This document shows, piece after piece, positions 33,012 through 47,168 of a DNA stretch of 64,000 nt (positions are counted from its first letter, which is position 1; every line of letters starts with the position of its first letter). The stretch covers positions 944,713-1,008,712 of the forward strand of contig NW_019091417.1 of assembly GCF_001949145.1 (NCBI RefSeq). Reading direction: 5' to 3'. The translations under genes and the position numbers were made by a program. The notes under the pieces are model-generated. The model had not been told where the DNA came from. It saw only the letters and a list, made by a program, of their open reading frames with translations, and did not search any database. This stretch comes from Acanthaster planci (taxonomy: Eukaryota > Echinodermata > Asteroidea > Valvatida > Acanthasteridae).

Positions 33012-33890
33012 TGAAGGTTATATCACAGTTTGCACATCACTAGTGACCTGGGAAAAAAAGATTGATCAGTAATCTTCCCCGAGGACACAGCAATTATTTT
33101 CATGTAGAGTTGCTAGGAATATAATTATACAGGTACTCTTAAAAATGAAAACTTTATTACAACACTTTCCAATTCAGTTTCTCAGACAAATTAACAAAAC
33201 CTTTTTTCTATGCCGTACTTTGAGTAAATGTTGTCACTATTTTGCTGTTTCAGTTTTAATGTGTGCCAATTAAAAAAATCAAGTTTGTAAACATGATTTC
33301 CAACAATTCAAATAATAACACTGTGTTTGTTTTATGTTCTCTCCTTTCAGTTGTTTACTTTTGTTTTAAAAAGGGACAAAATTCAAGAAAGCTTTTTATT
33401 TGTAAAATTGATTTATAGACCCCCTACTTCTTTCAGTACCATTTCTTTCGGTAGGACCTATCCCCGTTGGGAAGTGTTAAGGTGGGCTGAATTACACACT
33501 TTCAACTTACCATGATGCGTTCCATTTTTAGCATGGACATTTTTCAACAAAGACGGCAAACCAATCGCTGTTATTGACATTTTGCCGCCTTGGGTAGAAG
33601 CACCCCCCATCGATTAAAAATAGTCGCATTGGTCGGAAGTGTTGAATTTGTTGGTCGCGATTCGACCGTGACACGTGCATTTCCCAGGATTCGTGAACAA
33701 GCGAAATTCATTTCCGACCAAAGGAGCCACCGTTGCTAACAAAATAGCATCTATCTATGCAAGTTTTTTTTCTCACAATCAAAAGTGTTTAACAGGTCAG
33801 AAGAGTTTATAGTGGCAGAGTGTATTTTTTAAGACGTGATGCCGATTAAAAAAATTGCCCCCCCCATAAAAAAGAGTGAACAGGGGACCT

Positions 33891-34018
33891 GTTTGTTTCA
33901 CACGGATCAGGATTTCGATCAGTGATCCTATGGTTCGCACCATCCATTCGGCGAGCTTTGGTAGCCATAAACCAACGACCGATCACTGATCGTGATCCAG
34001 ATCCGAGTGAAACAAACA
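33891..34018. mobile_element. 128-bp palindromic element
   Basis: The left arm begins GTTTGTTTCACACGGATC and includes CGATCAGTGATC. The right arm is its diverged inverse, ending GATCCGAGTGAAACAAAC. A loop of about 30 bases separates them. No coding content and no sure target duplication. Confidence 0.55.
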
Positions 34019-37000
34019 TGGCCAAATTTTCCCTTCACAATGCGGTTGGGCTTCTAAGCTTAATATGTTCAATGAGGGCGCTCCTTCAGTACTACTACCA
34101 CCAGGGAAAAGCACTGCAAGTATCAATACACCGACTACCCAACACTGATATACTGTACACGTGTACTCATTGCACATACATAGCACATACCTACACAAAA
34201 ACAAGCGCCTGACGGGTTTTTGTTTCTGCCCGTAGCAGCTTTAAGCGAGTTTGGTTGCGGTTGATGGAGGTGAATGTTCTCAAGAGTACTCCAGAATGCA
34301 TCTTTTGTTAAACTCCAGCTGACGCGAGGTTGCGAAGATGTCTTTCGGCTCCTAGAAGATGACTTCGCATTTTATGCGGAAATGATAGCTTGCATTGTCC
34401 CACTGTCTGATGACCAAAATAGAATGCTGACATTTACGGAGCTAAGCTTCATAGTCCCTAACAAATTGAAGTCATTGAGCAAAAATAACTGCTCATTATA
34501 GTGGGCAGCATATTAAAAAAAATTATGATGTACACCGCATTTCCTTTGCTGTTGTATAGAAAAATAATTTCACTTTAGCTTGGTTATAAAAACACCTGTC
34601 ACCACGTTCCAACAATGTTAGTGTTGAAGCAATGTAAATTGTGAGCTTTAATATTTCTGTCTGAATGAAATCAACATTTACACATTCAGAACATGAATTC
34701 TCTACTGAAGCAGACTGCGCAGATGTTGAATCCTCTGGCTTGTGTGAAACTGATGATGTTTTCAATTTTTGTAGTGCATACTTTTAACCTTTTTTGTAAG
34801 TAACCCTTCATGGCGATTGGCGAACTTGTTACTGTGATGAAATTTACTCTATTCGTCGTTTTCAGCGCAGGTTATCAATGCAAGACCTTGTTCAACAAAA
34901 TATTTGGGCATAAATTTGGCTGAAGCTGTCGAAAATAAAGTATAAATCTTCCACTGATTAACCAATAAATATGACAAAATGCAAAAATTGAAAGTAATGA
35001 CAATTGGAACACAGGGATGCGTTCCTATATCCCATTAAGGTTTTCGCTATCTTACATCCCACGAAGGCAAAGTCTACAACCTAATTCAAATAGTGCCTCG
35101 GTAATTTTCCTTATATTGGATAAGATACTAACGTAAAAAAAGTGGATCAATATTGTAATTAAAATATCTAGTGTTTGAGTTGCTCTCCCGGACATGACAT
35201 TTTGTTCGCCAGAAACGTGACTCCTCAAGATTGCTCTGGCTGTTCCGAGCGTAAGAGGTCCCACTTGCGTTTTTTGTGTTGGCCTGTCATATCAATATAT
35301 AGTACTAAAAGCAACTTGGTATCATTGTAGGAATACTTGACCAAAAGGGTCGCTTTCAGCTGAAAAGCTTGACCGTGTTGACGTTGAAACAGAATGCCAT
35401 CAAGACTCCATTATTCTCTTAACATGTAGTCTCTCGAGTGAGCAGAAAGGAATAATATCGACCAAAAACAAGAATCTTCAACAACTTACGAAACATAAAT
35501 TAGATTTACCAGCTCAGCAGAGAGGACATAAATTGATTACTGATTTTGGTAAAGCGTACAATTTAAAGGTAAAAATAACCTAGCGATCTAAACAACCTAT
35601 CGCCAAGCATGAATCATGCCACAATGCACCCATAGAAAAGTAGATATGAGTCCCGTAAATTTAGGCTAGAAATCTGTCATCACTTCGGTGTTAGATTTCT
35701 GTCATCGTTCCGTGTTATTTCTCTGCAAGCTTTCTGTGTCTTGGTTTATTGTTGTGGGTGTTTTTACCTGTCTGTCTCCATTTTGTGCCAGCATGTTTTT
35801 TCTCTCGTTTTAATAGTTTTCCTGTCTTGCATACCCTTTTCCGTCTTCTCTTGATTATTTCTCCAGTAGCTCGGCAAAGCTTACCTATTGATACCTTCCT
35901 ATTAGTAATTCCTCCTGTCTGCCCCCTCTCGTGTTTTATTTGGTTTTTCTCGTTTTTCCATGCCTGCATTGTTCTATTTTTTTTTACTGGTATACTTCCC
36001 TGGGTAGCAATATTTTCTGCGATAAAGGTTTTCGAAATTTAACACTGTGCCATGTGTATTTCACAGAAAGATGCTTCATCTATAAATTCTGATTTCATGT
36101 TTGAGAAATTGATGTATAAAAAGGGTATTTTTTTGTGCTTAACAATCCAAACCAGTAGCGTGGGGCAGGGGCAGGTATAAGATTCCCGTATGGTGCGGTA
36201 GTCATCATTCCATGCAACATTTATGAAGTTTATGTTTGTGTCTTGGCTCCTTTTGACGTACTAGGTTAATGTCCCCCCCCCCAAAAAAAGGTTTTTACTT
36301 AGCTGTTAACTAAATTCGTTGTGCAGTTTGTTTGTGAATGTGTTTGTCGATCGGTTACGTGACAGCAATGTTATCAGGATCGACTAGCGCGTGTAATACG
36401 TGTGACGAGTGGGTACCAGAGCACTAGTGGGCAGCGGCGTATTCAGCTTTTGGAGTCGGGGGAGGGGCTGAATTCAAAAGCGATAGGGACTTTGGGCTCA
36501 TTAAACATGATGTTTGGGAGGAAAATATATAAAAGCCTTACTTGCTGTCCCCAAATCCTGGCTTTTATTTATTTGTGTTGTTTTCTTAGGTGGTTGGTGC
36601 TGATATTTGATAAATAAATTTTCCAGTTACTTTCTTACCTGTGTAATATTCTTTGTTAAAAAAAAATCCGTGGGGCCCCCCTTGATGAGCCACTGCGAGA
36701 AGAGCATGTAGCCGAACACTGTTGGGAGTGTCTATCTCTTAAAAAAAAAGCTTGAGAGATTGTAAATATTGTTTGCTTCAATATGTACTTTTTATATAAA
36801 ATTCCAAGTTTACATTTGTACAATCTTGGTAATATAAATCTTGGACTTTTTTCGGCAGTTGAACTAGTTTATGGTTTTTAATGTAAGGATAAGGATGGCC
36901 ATTTAATTTCTGGCTATGCTTTGCCTTTTCCCAGCCTGTGAATTAATTCACGATTGTTGGAAATTCTGATGACTATCTAGGATTTTACCCCAGGGTTATC

Positions 37001-38979
37001 ACGTATCTACCCTTATGAGGTCAGATGAAAGCCTTTTTCCTTCTCGGTCATTTCTTTTTGCATTCCCTTTCACACGTCAAGCCCCACTGTCATGCTGGAC
37101 ACCTATTATTCTTATTCACCAACACTTCATGAAAAAACCCTAGCCGCTAGGAATTTTGTTGGCTGCGTTATGATGAAGAGGTACGTGCCATTGCAATGAA
37201 TACAGCCAGAAAAAAACGGGTGTGATTGTAGTGTGAGTCTAGCAGCCACAATAAGGATGACGTCTTTTCCATACAACGAGAAATATTAATTTCCGCTGCC
37301 TACCCCATTTTTCTATTTTTCTTTAATAACCATGCAGCCTATGTACTTTTTAATATGTGGGACGGTTTGCCATGAAAGCCGAAGGTTCGTCCGTTTTCCC
37401 TCTTCCAAACAGCTGTGAAACGAGGTGATGTACTGATCATCAGCCTGACCTGAACCTTGCATTTGTCATCTGAGACGCGTGTGGTGTTGAGTGTTCGTCT
37501 CGGGAAACCTCGGACGGCCCATAATGTAAACACTTGTAATGTCCCTTAAGCAAAAGATGCCCAACCACATAAGTAGGCCTACTCTTTAACACTGCGTTGT
37601 TTTTCGTCGAACTGGTGGGATTTCACACCCACTTCCTTAATATGTAAACTCGTTCAATCTGGAGGTGGTAACGCCTTGTTTTTGCCACCTCGTGGCACCA
37701 CAAAATGTAACGGCTTGAGTTTTTTTTAATGTGATGTCGATATTGTGGATATAATCACGTGCCACAGGCTGATATTGACGCTTTCATCAAACTTCCATAT
37801 AAACAAGCTTGTTTTGTTCTGTGAAAGTATGTAACTTGGTGTTGCAACAATTTGTTGTATCATGCAGTATGATTTAAAATCGTGTGTTAGATGAAATGTT
37901 GAGTGCTCGTCTTTGCATGATACGAAACAAACCAAAGATAGTGTCAAACTGTATGAAAAGTGATGTTTAACTTTTGTAGGCTTCTCTGGTGAAATCGTGC
38001 TCTATTCAACAGTCGACAGGGTACACTGCCCATAAGTTCCCCCATGTACGGCCTTTTGTATTGAAAGCATTTATTTCCTAATTATTTGCCGTTTTCACAT
38101 ATCCTTTTTTCAGAGAAAAAGTAACTAAGCAAGCTGATGTTAATCTAGTAGGTGCGTCAATTGGATGTACCCGTTGAAATGTTGATTCCTGACAAACTGT
38201 CCATTTTGCAGTCTCGTCACCTGGTTCCTAACTAACGCACCCCTCTTCCCCATGCTAACAATTTAAAACAGAAAGGGCCAGAACGCTGTCTGTCCAAGTC
38301 TGATCGATCTGAATTGTTTTAGCCCAAGGTTGGTGGATTTTGAAGCGAAATCATCGGATAGTGCTGTTTAACCGCTTGGCCTGCACGTGCGTCATCGGAA
38401 CTGTCCGCTGTAGGGGCGATAATGAAGCGTAGGTTGGATTTTATTTAAAATTCTGAATATTACTTGAGTCTTCCCTGCAGACGCCGTAACCTAACCCTTA
38501 CATTCCCATCTGCACACGATATTTTTGACGTTTGCTTGTCAATTTGAAATTTTACAATGATATGCTGGGATTATAAAGGAAATCCTAGAGGATTGAAAGT
38601 GAAACGTTATTCACTGTTTCAGATGTGGCGATCTGTCCCGTTGTGCAATTCGTAAAGGTAAAAGCTACCAACCCTGCCACTAAAAGGTGGCCTTTATGTT
38701 TACCGGCAACTGTGCCAGTTAAGTTTCTCTGTATGTACGACACTGTTTCGTAATCATGATAAAAAATGAATTTCCCATTTTCACATGAACTTTACAGGTA
38801 TTCATCTTAACAGACATCACATTACTAAGCTGTCCACTGATAGAAGTTCAGAAGCTTAACATTATACAAAGTGACATGAAGCGTACGTGTATGCGGCCTG
38901 GCTTAATAAGTACGAGCCAATTAATGACAAGTCAAAGGGGATTTACATCTCCTAACAGTGTTGTAAGAATCTGGGATTT

Positions 38980-40612
38980 TTATTAATTTATTTATTCTGG
39001 TTTTGTCAATTCAAATATACAGGCTAGGCAGCCACATCAGGGTCGCTGATAAAACCAAATTTACAATAATCTAAAGGCATTGCATATCAGTGAAAGGGAA
39101 TATAAAATGATAAGAGTATGGAAAATGGTTCATAATTTTTAAAAAGTAAAAATAAAATTGTGAAAAAATTAAGTGATAAATCTATGTTTACCAAACAGAG
39201 AAAAAAATTGTGAAGACAGTTCATTCAGGACAGTTGGTGAAATGACAGATTCTCACTCCCACATACGAGTAAAAATATTACGAATTACAAAAGTTTAGCT
39301 AAAACTGGAATTGTAGATTTCATGTATCTATCAGTTTTACACTTTGGTACAACAAGTGTAGTCGTAAATAAGACTTGAGGCTATGCATGGCGAAAGTACT
39401 AACTATGTGAAGTTTGCGGTGACACCATGTAGTAAGTGTAGTCGTAGAACTGTCTCTGAGTATTCTGAGTCTCTGGTAGTTGCGTTGTTCAATTTAAGGG
39501 GTGGAAGAATATTTCTGAATCTGGGGGATTCAAAAAGTTTCGTACCAAAGTTTTACAGTAAGGTATCCCTTCTAGTTTCAAGACTAGAAATATCTAATAC
39601 ATCCAGGGCAATGGAGTAGCTGTGATACTGACGAGGGCCTAATATAATACGACATGGACGTTTTTGTACATTTTCAATTGTATTAACCAGTTGTTTACTT
39701 ATTGAGGTATGCCAGACTGGGCTTACTCTAAAACTTGTCTAATGTAGCATGTAAAGACCGAGATTGAGTCAGCCGAGTAAGCATCATATTTCTTTAAAAT
39801 ACACAAGGTAAATAATCTTCGAGGGGCTCCAGAGATAATATTAGCAACATGCATGTCCCAATTAAATTCACTCTGAATTGTGACTCCCAAAAGTTTCATG
39901 TGATTAACCTTGGTTAGCGATATATTATTAAGGGTAAACATTGGGTTGGGCATAACGCGTCGAAGAAAACTGATCATCATTACTTGGCATTTAACAGGTT
40001 TGGGGAGAAAACCTTGGACCATTCTGAAAGATCATCAAGATGGGATTGAAGTTGAGCATTTTCACCATTTTGATTAAATCCCCGAGGGTCTTCCAATAGC
40101 AGCATCGTTAACTAGGACCAGAAATATTATAGAACCTAACTTAGTTCTCTGCGGAACGCCGCAACCAATAGTTTTGACAGAAGAAGTGTAATTAGCAAGT
40201 TTGGTATTTTTTGTTGCGATTAGAAAGGAAGCTACAGACAGTTGGAATAATTGAGCGTCTAACCCCAAGGTTAATAAGTTTCTTGATAATAATATTATGG
40301 TTGACGGGATCAAAGGCTTTGGTGATGGCAATCGCAGCTAGATACGCATAATGATTGGGTTTGCCAAGTCCCTCATATACAGAGTTTAACATATCTACTA
40401 GATAATGAGTGGTAGAGCTGCCCTTAATGTTACCCTATTGCTTTGGATCAAGTTTGACAGAAATATCGTAAAAAATGTATTTGGCAATAAATGATTCAAA
40501 AATTCGAGCTAATACCGGTGTCAAAGAGATAGGTCCTTTAAAGAATCTTGTAAAGGGCTGCTCTGTGCAATAGGTGACTTTCCCAGATCCTTTTTAATGG
40601 CGTACTTAGAAG
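38980..40612 (-). pseudogene. Decayed CR1/L2-type LINE, reverse transcriptase part and 3' end
   Basis: The minus strand carries the 3' half of a LINE. At about 40400-40560 are SLTPVLARIFESFIA and KGSSTTHYLVDMLNS, with an in-frame TAG between them. AFDPVNHNIIIKKLINLG and FLSNRNKKYQTC follow, then CGVPQRTKLGSIIFLVLVND (about 40100-40170). The frame then breaks: the stretch that should hold the catalytic YxDD box is missing, resuming at NGENAQLQSHLDDLSEW. NHMKLLGVTIQSEFNWD follows, then the tail (VQKRPCRIILGPRQY, about 39600-39700). The region ends near 38980 with AATAAATAAATTAATAA, as for a LINE 3' end. Inactive. Confidence 0.75.
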
Positions 40613-42656
40613 GTTGCGTGACTCGTGATTCTAGAGTACTTGTCTGGGTCTATGCCTATCCAGAAAACGCCCGTCTCTTCAACCCTTGTCCACAGTTCCG
40701 CTGTGTGGTCTGCGTGCATGGTCCCAACATACATTTTCATTGCCTTTTTTGTATCCATCAGACGTTGAAACACACCTCCTTTTTAACTATAATGCATTCA
40801 GTTTTATTTCAGTTAAGAGCATCATGCTATCTCCTTTTAGTCAAGGTGGCCAGCCTGGCAGAGTGCTTTGGCAAATACCTAATCCGTCACTCAAAGCGTC
40901 ATTGCCTGCAAACAGTGACGTCATCATATTTCTAAGAGACTCAAGCATAGTGCATTTGGAGGGGTTTGGTTTGATCCTGCGTGTATGATTTGGTGTGATT
41001 AGGTTACGCCGCCGCGGGTGTGAGCTTATGTTGATGAAGGTATTACCAATCATGATATCAAAGGCTGGAGATTACATCTTGTAATGGTTTTTTTTCACGG
41101 AAGAGTTGATAGACCTTCACTTTAAGCTCACTTAATACCGAGGAAACAGTTTGGCGCCTGAAATCATTTTTGGGGCATCTTGTGTTTATGTTTACATTTA
41201 GGTGTTTTATACATGTAGATAGGCCTATCGTGAGTACAGTATGACATTGACAAAACACTCCTTCTGGCACAGTGCCTGAATCATGAATTTCAACAGTTAC
41301 ATGAACTTAATAAATATACTATGCTTGGTAAGGTTTCTTTGTTGATATTTTCAATTTGAGCTCAGAGTACTTTGTAATATTCTTCCAGAGACTAATTTTA
41401 TAAAATCAAACATGTTCTTTTCATGTTATCTTGACTGGGAGTTATTTGTCGTGTTTGTTCGATACGAGCGACAAGGGTGTGACTGTAAATCACAAGATAG
41501 TGCCGAGATGGAACTGTCATGCCCATTGCAAAGCTGTTGATCGAGTTGCAAGATACACACGGCTGAAATCTAAACACCGAATAGTCATCGGAAGACTAAT
41601 GCTCCAACAACCACAGAGTTCACCGAAGTGGAAGTACGTTTCAAAACAATTACTAACCATTACTAAAACCATATCGAGTATCCAGTTTTCCAAATTCACT
41701 CCGTCACGAAATTTTGTTTGCCTCGTGAAAGAGTCGTGACAGCTGGATTTCAAACCAACACCTTTAAGTAGAAGCAACTAAATAAGGTCACGCGTCTGGC
41801 TTTCCAACACTCTTCAGCTCTCTAGGGATTTAATGTCAGCATCAGTTGCTAAAACACAGTGCATTTACGGATTGTTTTTTGTCTTCTTGATCTGCAATGC
41901 ATTTATCGATGGTCTTGGGAAGGAAGATTGACTGTGTATATAAGTATTTTCTTTATGTAGGCGGTCTTTTCCTTTATGTGTCTTAAACTTAATTTCTGTT
42001 CATCGCAATTCCGTAGTCTGTTGATCAAATATTCCCGACGTCAGTCTTAATATCTCATTGATTTTCCACCCCATGTGTTACCTTGGTCGATTCTGTATGT
42101 ACAACACTCTTTGCTTCGTAATCTGCGCCCCTGGTTCACCTTTCATCTTTTAGGCCTATGGCATATTTTCATATTGAGCTATGGTTGGGTCGTTAAATCC
42201 TAGTCACTAGAATTAAGGCCTTATTACATCACACGAATTTCGTTTACTCACCCCCCCAACAAATCAGGGCATCACTGACGTCATAAATCCCATTGGCTGT
42301 TGTCTCCTTGCCATTTTCCTCAAGTATTATAGCTAGTCTTTCCTCGTGTCTTCTTATGTCAGCCTGTCTGCATGTAGGCCTAAGTGCTGGTCTCTTTTCG
42401 TGTCTATGTGGTGCCTTATTCATGTATGCTCAGCCATATATATCTCTGTATGTTCTCATTCTGTCTGAGCTTCATAGACAGTGAAACTGCCGCTGTCGTT
42501 GAAATTGTTTTGAGTTTTACACATGTCAGTTTTCCTTTAAATGTGCACTATCCTGTTATGTCTTTTGAGAACGTACCTTATGAGCGCACAAAAGCAATAA
42601 CACTCATTGTTTAGGGGTACTATTTGGGAACAACTGAGATTCTTTTACGAGATGGT

Positions 42657-42713
42657 AACTCGCTGCAGCACACACGTTTTTGAACTCGCTGGAGCACACA
42701 CGTTTTTGAACTC
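42657..42713. repeat. 26-bp tandem repeat, 2.2 copies
   Basis: The unit AACTCGCTG(C/G)AGCACACACG followed by TTTTTG repeats twice, then breaks off after AACTC. Confidence 0.8.
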
Positions 42714-45285
42714 TAGACGCGCATTCCGGCAGCTTATTTGTCGCCGAAACATTGAGTGCGCGCGTACGACCAGGGTACAATCGAGCACGTTATCTCTCAG
42801 TAGTGGTGTCTAATTGTGATAATTGAAGTAGTCAATATGATCACCACACTAGTGCCTTCACCATTGGTTAGATTTTCCCGTACCTTTCTTGACGACTTGT
42901 TAGCATAGCAAACACATTCAATCTAGCACCCACGGTAACCACGCGCATGAATCATGTTTTTTTCACTCGGATTGATTCACCGTCAACCAATCACATTCCG
43001 TCCCTTGACGGAATTCCTGTCTGCAGTATCTGCGTCTTCTATTACAGTATGAAACAGCTGCTCAGTCCTGAATCTTGCTGTCATATAGCACAGGAAACCC
43101 TGGCAGCTGTCTTCAGAGAGCTAAGAAGTCCCCTTCCTACGCTTATTTTTCTAATTAAACGCTAACTTCCACAAGCTAATCTGTCAGATTTGACAAAATG
43201 ACGTCACTAAGTAATTATTTTGCGTTGGCCAAAGTACGCATGCTGTCCCAGCGATACCTCAGGGAAAAATGTACTCCACTTTTTTTACTTCAAGGCGAAA
43301 AACTCTGCCAGCCAAAGTTCGTCTGGTAGTTGGAACGACTTATTCATCGTAAATGTATGTTTACTGATGTTTATTTTTTCACCGGTACCTTTTTATGATT
43401 AGGAAATATGGAACATTTCAAGACTACTGGAAAACATCCTGTATATGTAGCGGGTGCCATTTACCCTCCCCCCCGCAAGTTTGGAGACGGGTGTGTGTTA
43501 ATTATCGGTAATGCATCGATTGCCTTTGCACAAAAACTTCCCTATTAAAGGAGGACTCTGTGACCTTGTCGGATATGCGTGTAGGATTCTTTAGAGTAGG
43601 AATAGAAACTCCTCTTTTCATTCTGAGCATCGGTAGAGGACTTGATGTCTTTAAAATGACGGCGACTCCCCGGCCTTTGTATCAGGGCATGGAGAGAGAA
43701 TCCTCAACACGTACACTTAAATGACGTCACAGTGAGCGAATTATGTCTTTCACAATGTCTTCTCAGGTCGCAGTCTCAAAGCAGAGGTTGCATCATGCGC
43801 ATACTATCGAGTGTCAGACATAAAAAAGGTCTTTCCTTAAAGCTCTCCTACGGTAGATTGCATCTAAAGACGTAAGGAAAAATCGACCTAGAACATCTTG
43901 TAGGAAGGATGGTTTCCGTCGTTGGGCTGTTTATAGAAAAGCTGAATGGTTGCTGTATGATAACACTGAAGTGTTAGTATTTAGCTGGCAAAACTTTTGT
44001 TAGTCTAAGAATGAATAACATGTTTAATCCCGTTGCTGTCTTGCTCATTTTCTTTTCTGTCCTTGACAGAATAATATTAATATTAAGCAGTGCATGGGTC
44101 ATACACCTCATGTAAACGCATGTATGTGCAATTCTTGTATAAAATTCTGTCCTGAAAATAAGTAAAAATTCAGCTGAGATATTTCTCTTTCTTTTTTCAT
44201 AGCTAACAGTTTTAATGATAAATTTATAGAATTTGTTGTGTTTATGTTGTAGTTCCATTTCGAATAACTTGCAAAATGTACTGAAAAAGTAAACCTTTTT
44301 TCATTTACTTGCCTTCACACATACAATATAAAACCTGTTTGTCCTTGCCAGAGGCCATGTGTGTGAGAATGCTTTGCAGATTATCATAAATAAAAAAGAC
44401 GGATCTTAATCTTCAGAGTTTTCATCTGACGAGGTCACTTTTCATTTGTGATATTATATCCTAGAAACAAACAGAACGTCCTGAGTTTCTAAGCAGCTGT
44501 TTATTTTTGGCCTCACCTTTTCGATCTTGCTATCAATTTATACCTGTCACCTCAAATGATTCTAGGTCATGCTATGCATGTAAGGTTAAAGAGATGGTAT
44601 TTTCGAAATCGATATACCTAACTTTGTTATTTTAACGGTTGGTGTTTGTGGGTTGCTGAGATTTATTTCATAAATCAGAAACAAAATAGGCAATGTGCTG
44701 TTAGAGATAGGAGGCGATAACGTCGCAACTAAATTCAGATATCGGTATTTTAAAATCGGAATTCCTTTTGATACCTAAGGCCAGTTCCAGAACAAAATAT
44801 TCGGTATGACAGACTTTTTGTGTGGGGGGGGGGGGCTAAATTTGAAACTTTCCCATGTAAGAAGGCTATAAGGTGGGAAGGAAACGAAAAAGGCCAAAAT
44901 ACATTATAATTTCTTTATTTATTTTTCAAGTAATTTTTTGCCCTTTTTTTGGGGGGGGACCATGGCCCCACTGGCCCCCAGGGATCTCTCTTTGTTGTTA
45001 CCTATTGGTAGACCGTGCCTGTGAAGTAAACAGCTCTTCAGCGTCACTTCTGTATTCAGAACTTTAAGGATCTATTTCCTAAATGTCTTGCGGTTCTTGC
45101 CAATTTAATGCAATATTTTTTTCCCTGAGCGGTTTCGTTTTGCGTTGAATCTATTGACGCGGAAGATGCGATAATATCGTTAGTGTCGTAATCACAGTTT
45201 AATCAACGCTCCGGTGTCGAACTAGTTCAACCCCTGGGGAATTTCTGTTTTCGTTTGGAGGATCCGTTTACCAATGATGCCAGTG

Positions 45286-45299
45286 GTTGCTATGGTAAC
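45286..45299. promoter_or_regulatory. RFX X-box-like palindrome
   Basis: GTTGCTATGGTAAC fits the X-box consensus GTNRCC-N(0-3)-RGYAAC apart from one base in the left half-site. No gene start was recognised nearby, so function is uncertain. Confidence 0.3.
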
Positions 45300-47077
45300 C
45301 CTCAAACACCAAGTTTATTACCTTCAGTTGTGAAACGTCGCGTTTGGTTTTCCACCTTTGGGACTTTTTATGTTGTTTCACAATGGGAAGGAAGTAAAAA
45401 AAAAGCAAAAAACAACCCCCACCACAAAAAAAACCGCAACGGCGTGCAGGGTTAGTGTAAAGAAGGATCCTAAGTAGATATATTTGTTTTAAAATGACGT
45501 TTGGTAAATTTTGCTGAAATATCTAGCGTATACCCATTGTAGGAACATAACAGTGTCATAAATACAGCTAAACTCACCAGGACGCGTCCCGATTTTTTCT
45601 TAATATCCCAACTTCAGCTGAACCTTAGTTGTTTATTTCCCAACCTGAACCGATTTGAAAGTTATTTCGGATGCCATTTGGCCTGCTTACTGTATCTGCC
45701 AGGGTGGTCTGTTTGGAGCCGGTAGACTCCTTGCCTCTCGAAACGCGGTGTATCGTTTTCATGTTGACAGTCTTATGTAGTGTCGTGTATCCGACGGTAG
45801 TCTAATTACAGACATTGTGACCTGTATCGCCCAGCAGGAAAATGACACAAAATAGGCGGAAACTGATGGCTTATTAAACTGATGTAAGTCTTGCATGGTT
45901 GGGTATCAAGAGAAGCCCAGAAGTTGAGCATCGGAGATGCCTATCTGTTAAGTAATATTTTCTAAGTTACTTTGCCTAAAAATCATTCAAGACAAATCAT
46001 TGCAACTCTAACTGTTGAAAAAATCAAAATGGTCTGGATTAAATAAAGAATTAAAAAACAACGTAACGTAATCCTAAAAAAAATGGAAAGGTACAATTGT
46101 ATATTTTGGATCATTTTATTAAATTGCCCAATTGATGTCAGTGGTAGTTTGAATGGAAGAATGCAGAACACTTCAATCCTTTGCTGAATTGACTGGAAGG
46201 CTTTGTCACTGGCTTTGCTGTCAGTGCACCTAAACTGGAGGTTTTGTATTAATATTATTACTTTCATGTTTTCATCTGGTGATTGGCTGATATGTTTTCT
46301 TGACAATTTGATAGTGTTCCCTCATTTAGATTCAGTGTTCGTTCAATTCCACCAAAATCTTGACTTGTTTAGTTCCTTTAGGCTATCATTGGACTAGGAC
46401 TTCAAGATGTTTGGAATATCGACATCTGGGAAAACTTGGTGAGTTGGGGACTAGACCAGAAGCCTCTTTGCAGAGACCTGGTCACGTTTATGCCGGTAAT
46501 GAGTCCAAGACGGTACCTTGATTCCCGGCAAATAAGCTCGCCCTCCCGCCTGCTTCGATCCACTTCTCTGACACAGGAGATTAGATTGTTTTCCAAGGGA
46601 ATGGAAGGATATTACAATCTGCTCGCTCAGTTGGTAAAACTCCCATCTTAATGAAACCAATTGGGACCCTCTTGACGTGGAAACGTCTGATAGGTCAGAG
46701 GTCGGCCATCCAGAGGAACAGGGACAGTGTACCCAAGGTTTAAAATTGGATTATATTTGTCCGAATGTTTCTGGACTAACAATGCAGCAGGGATCTCTTT
46801 GCTTTGCTGTAGAGCAACGCAGTAATTGCAGTGGACAATTTCTATCAGTGTTGCCATTAATTATGCACAAGGAAACATGAATCTAATGCCTTGGTTATTT
46901 ACTGTGTTTGTGAACAAGCAAACAAGTGTGTTTTTTTTTTAAATTTCCCCTTCGTAATGCTTGCGCAGTGTTGATAGCCTAAACAATTTACCAAATAGCA
47001 TTTGCAGAAATGTCACCATAGGCCTATAGTTGAACCTTGAGCTAGGTTCTTTTGCTAAGTAATTAAAATTTGTGAGG

Positions 47078-47168
47078 GTTTTTTGTTTGTTGGTTGGTTG
47101 GGGTGTTGGGTTGGTTGTTTGTTTGTTTTTTGTTTTGTTTTTGTTATTTGTTTGGGGTTTTTTTTTGC
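47078..47168. repeat. G/T-rich low-complexity tract
   Basis: Roughly 90 bases almost free of A and C on the plus strand, with repeated GTTTGTTT and GGTTGG units. Confidence 0.7.

Larger units (their letters stand above)
31244..38979. other. NAF1 3' UTR and gene-free spacer
   Basis: The NAF1 3' UTR probably ends near an ATTAAA at 32725-32730; no AATAAA was seen in the first 1.5 kb. Beyond are the miniature elements and hairpins listed separately, then unremarkable AT-rich sequence. No recognisable exon or RNA gene. Confidence 0.5.

Noticed and set aside
33536-33622. Protein-like stretch WTFFNKDGKPIAVIDILPPW
   Set aside because: About 30 codons only, no start, no convincing splice sites, and no recognised family.
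46621-46700. tRNA-like stretch (CTCGCTCAGTTGGTAAAACTCC)
   Set aside because: It resembles an A box, but no clear B box or acceptor stem pairing follows. At best a decayed tRNA-derived SINE.
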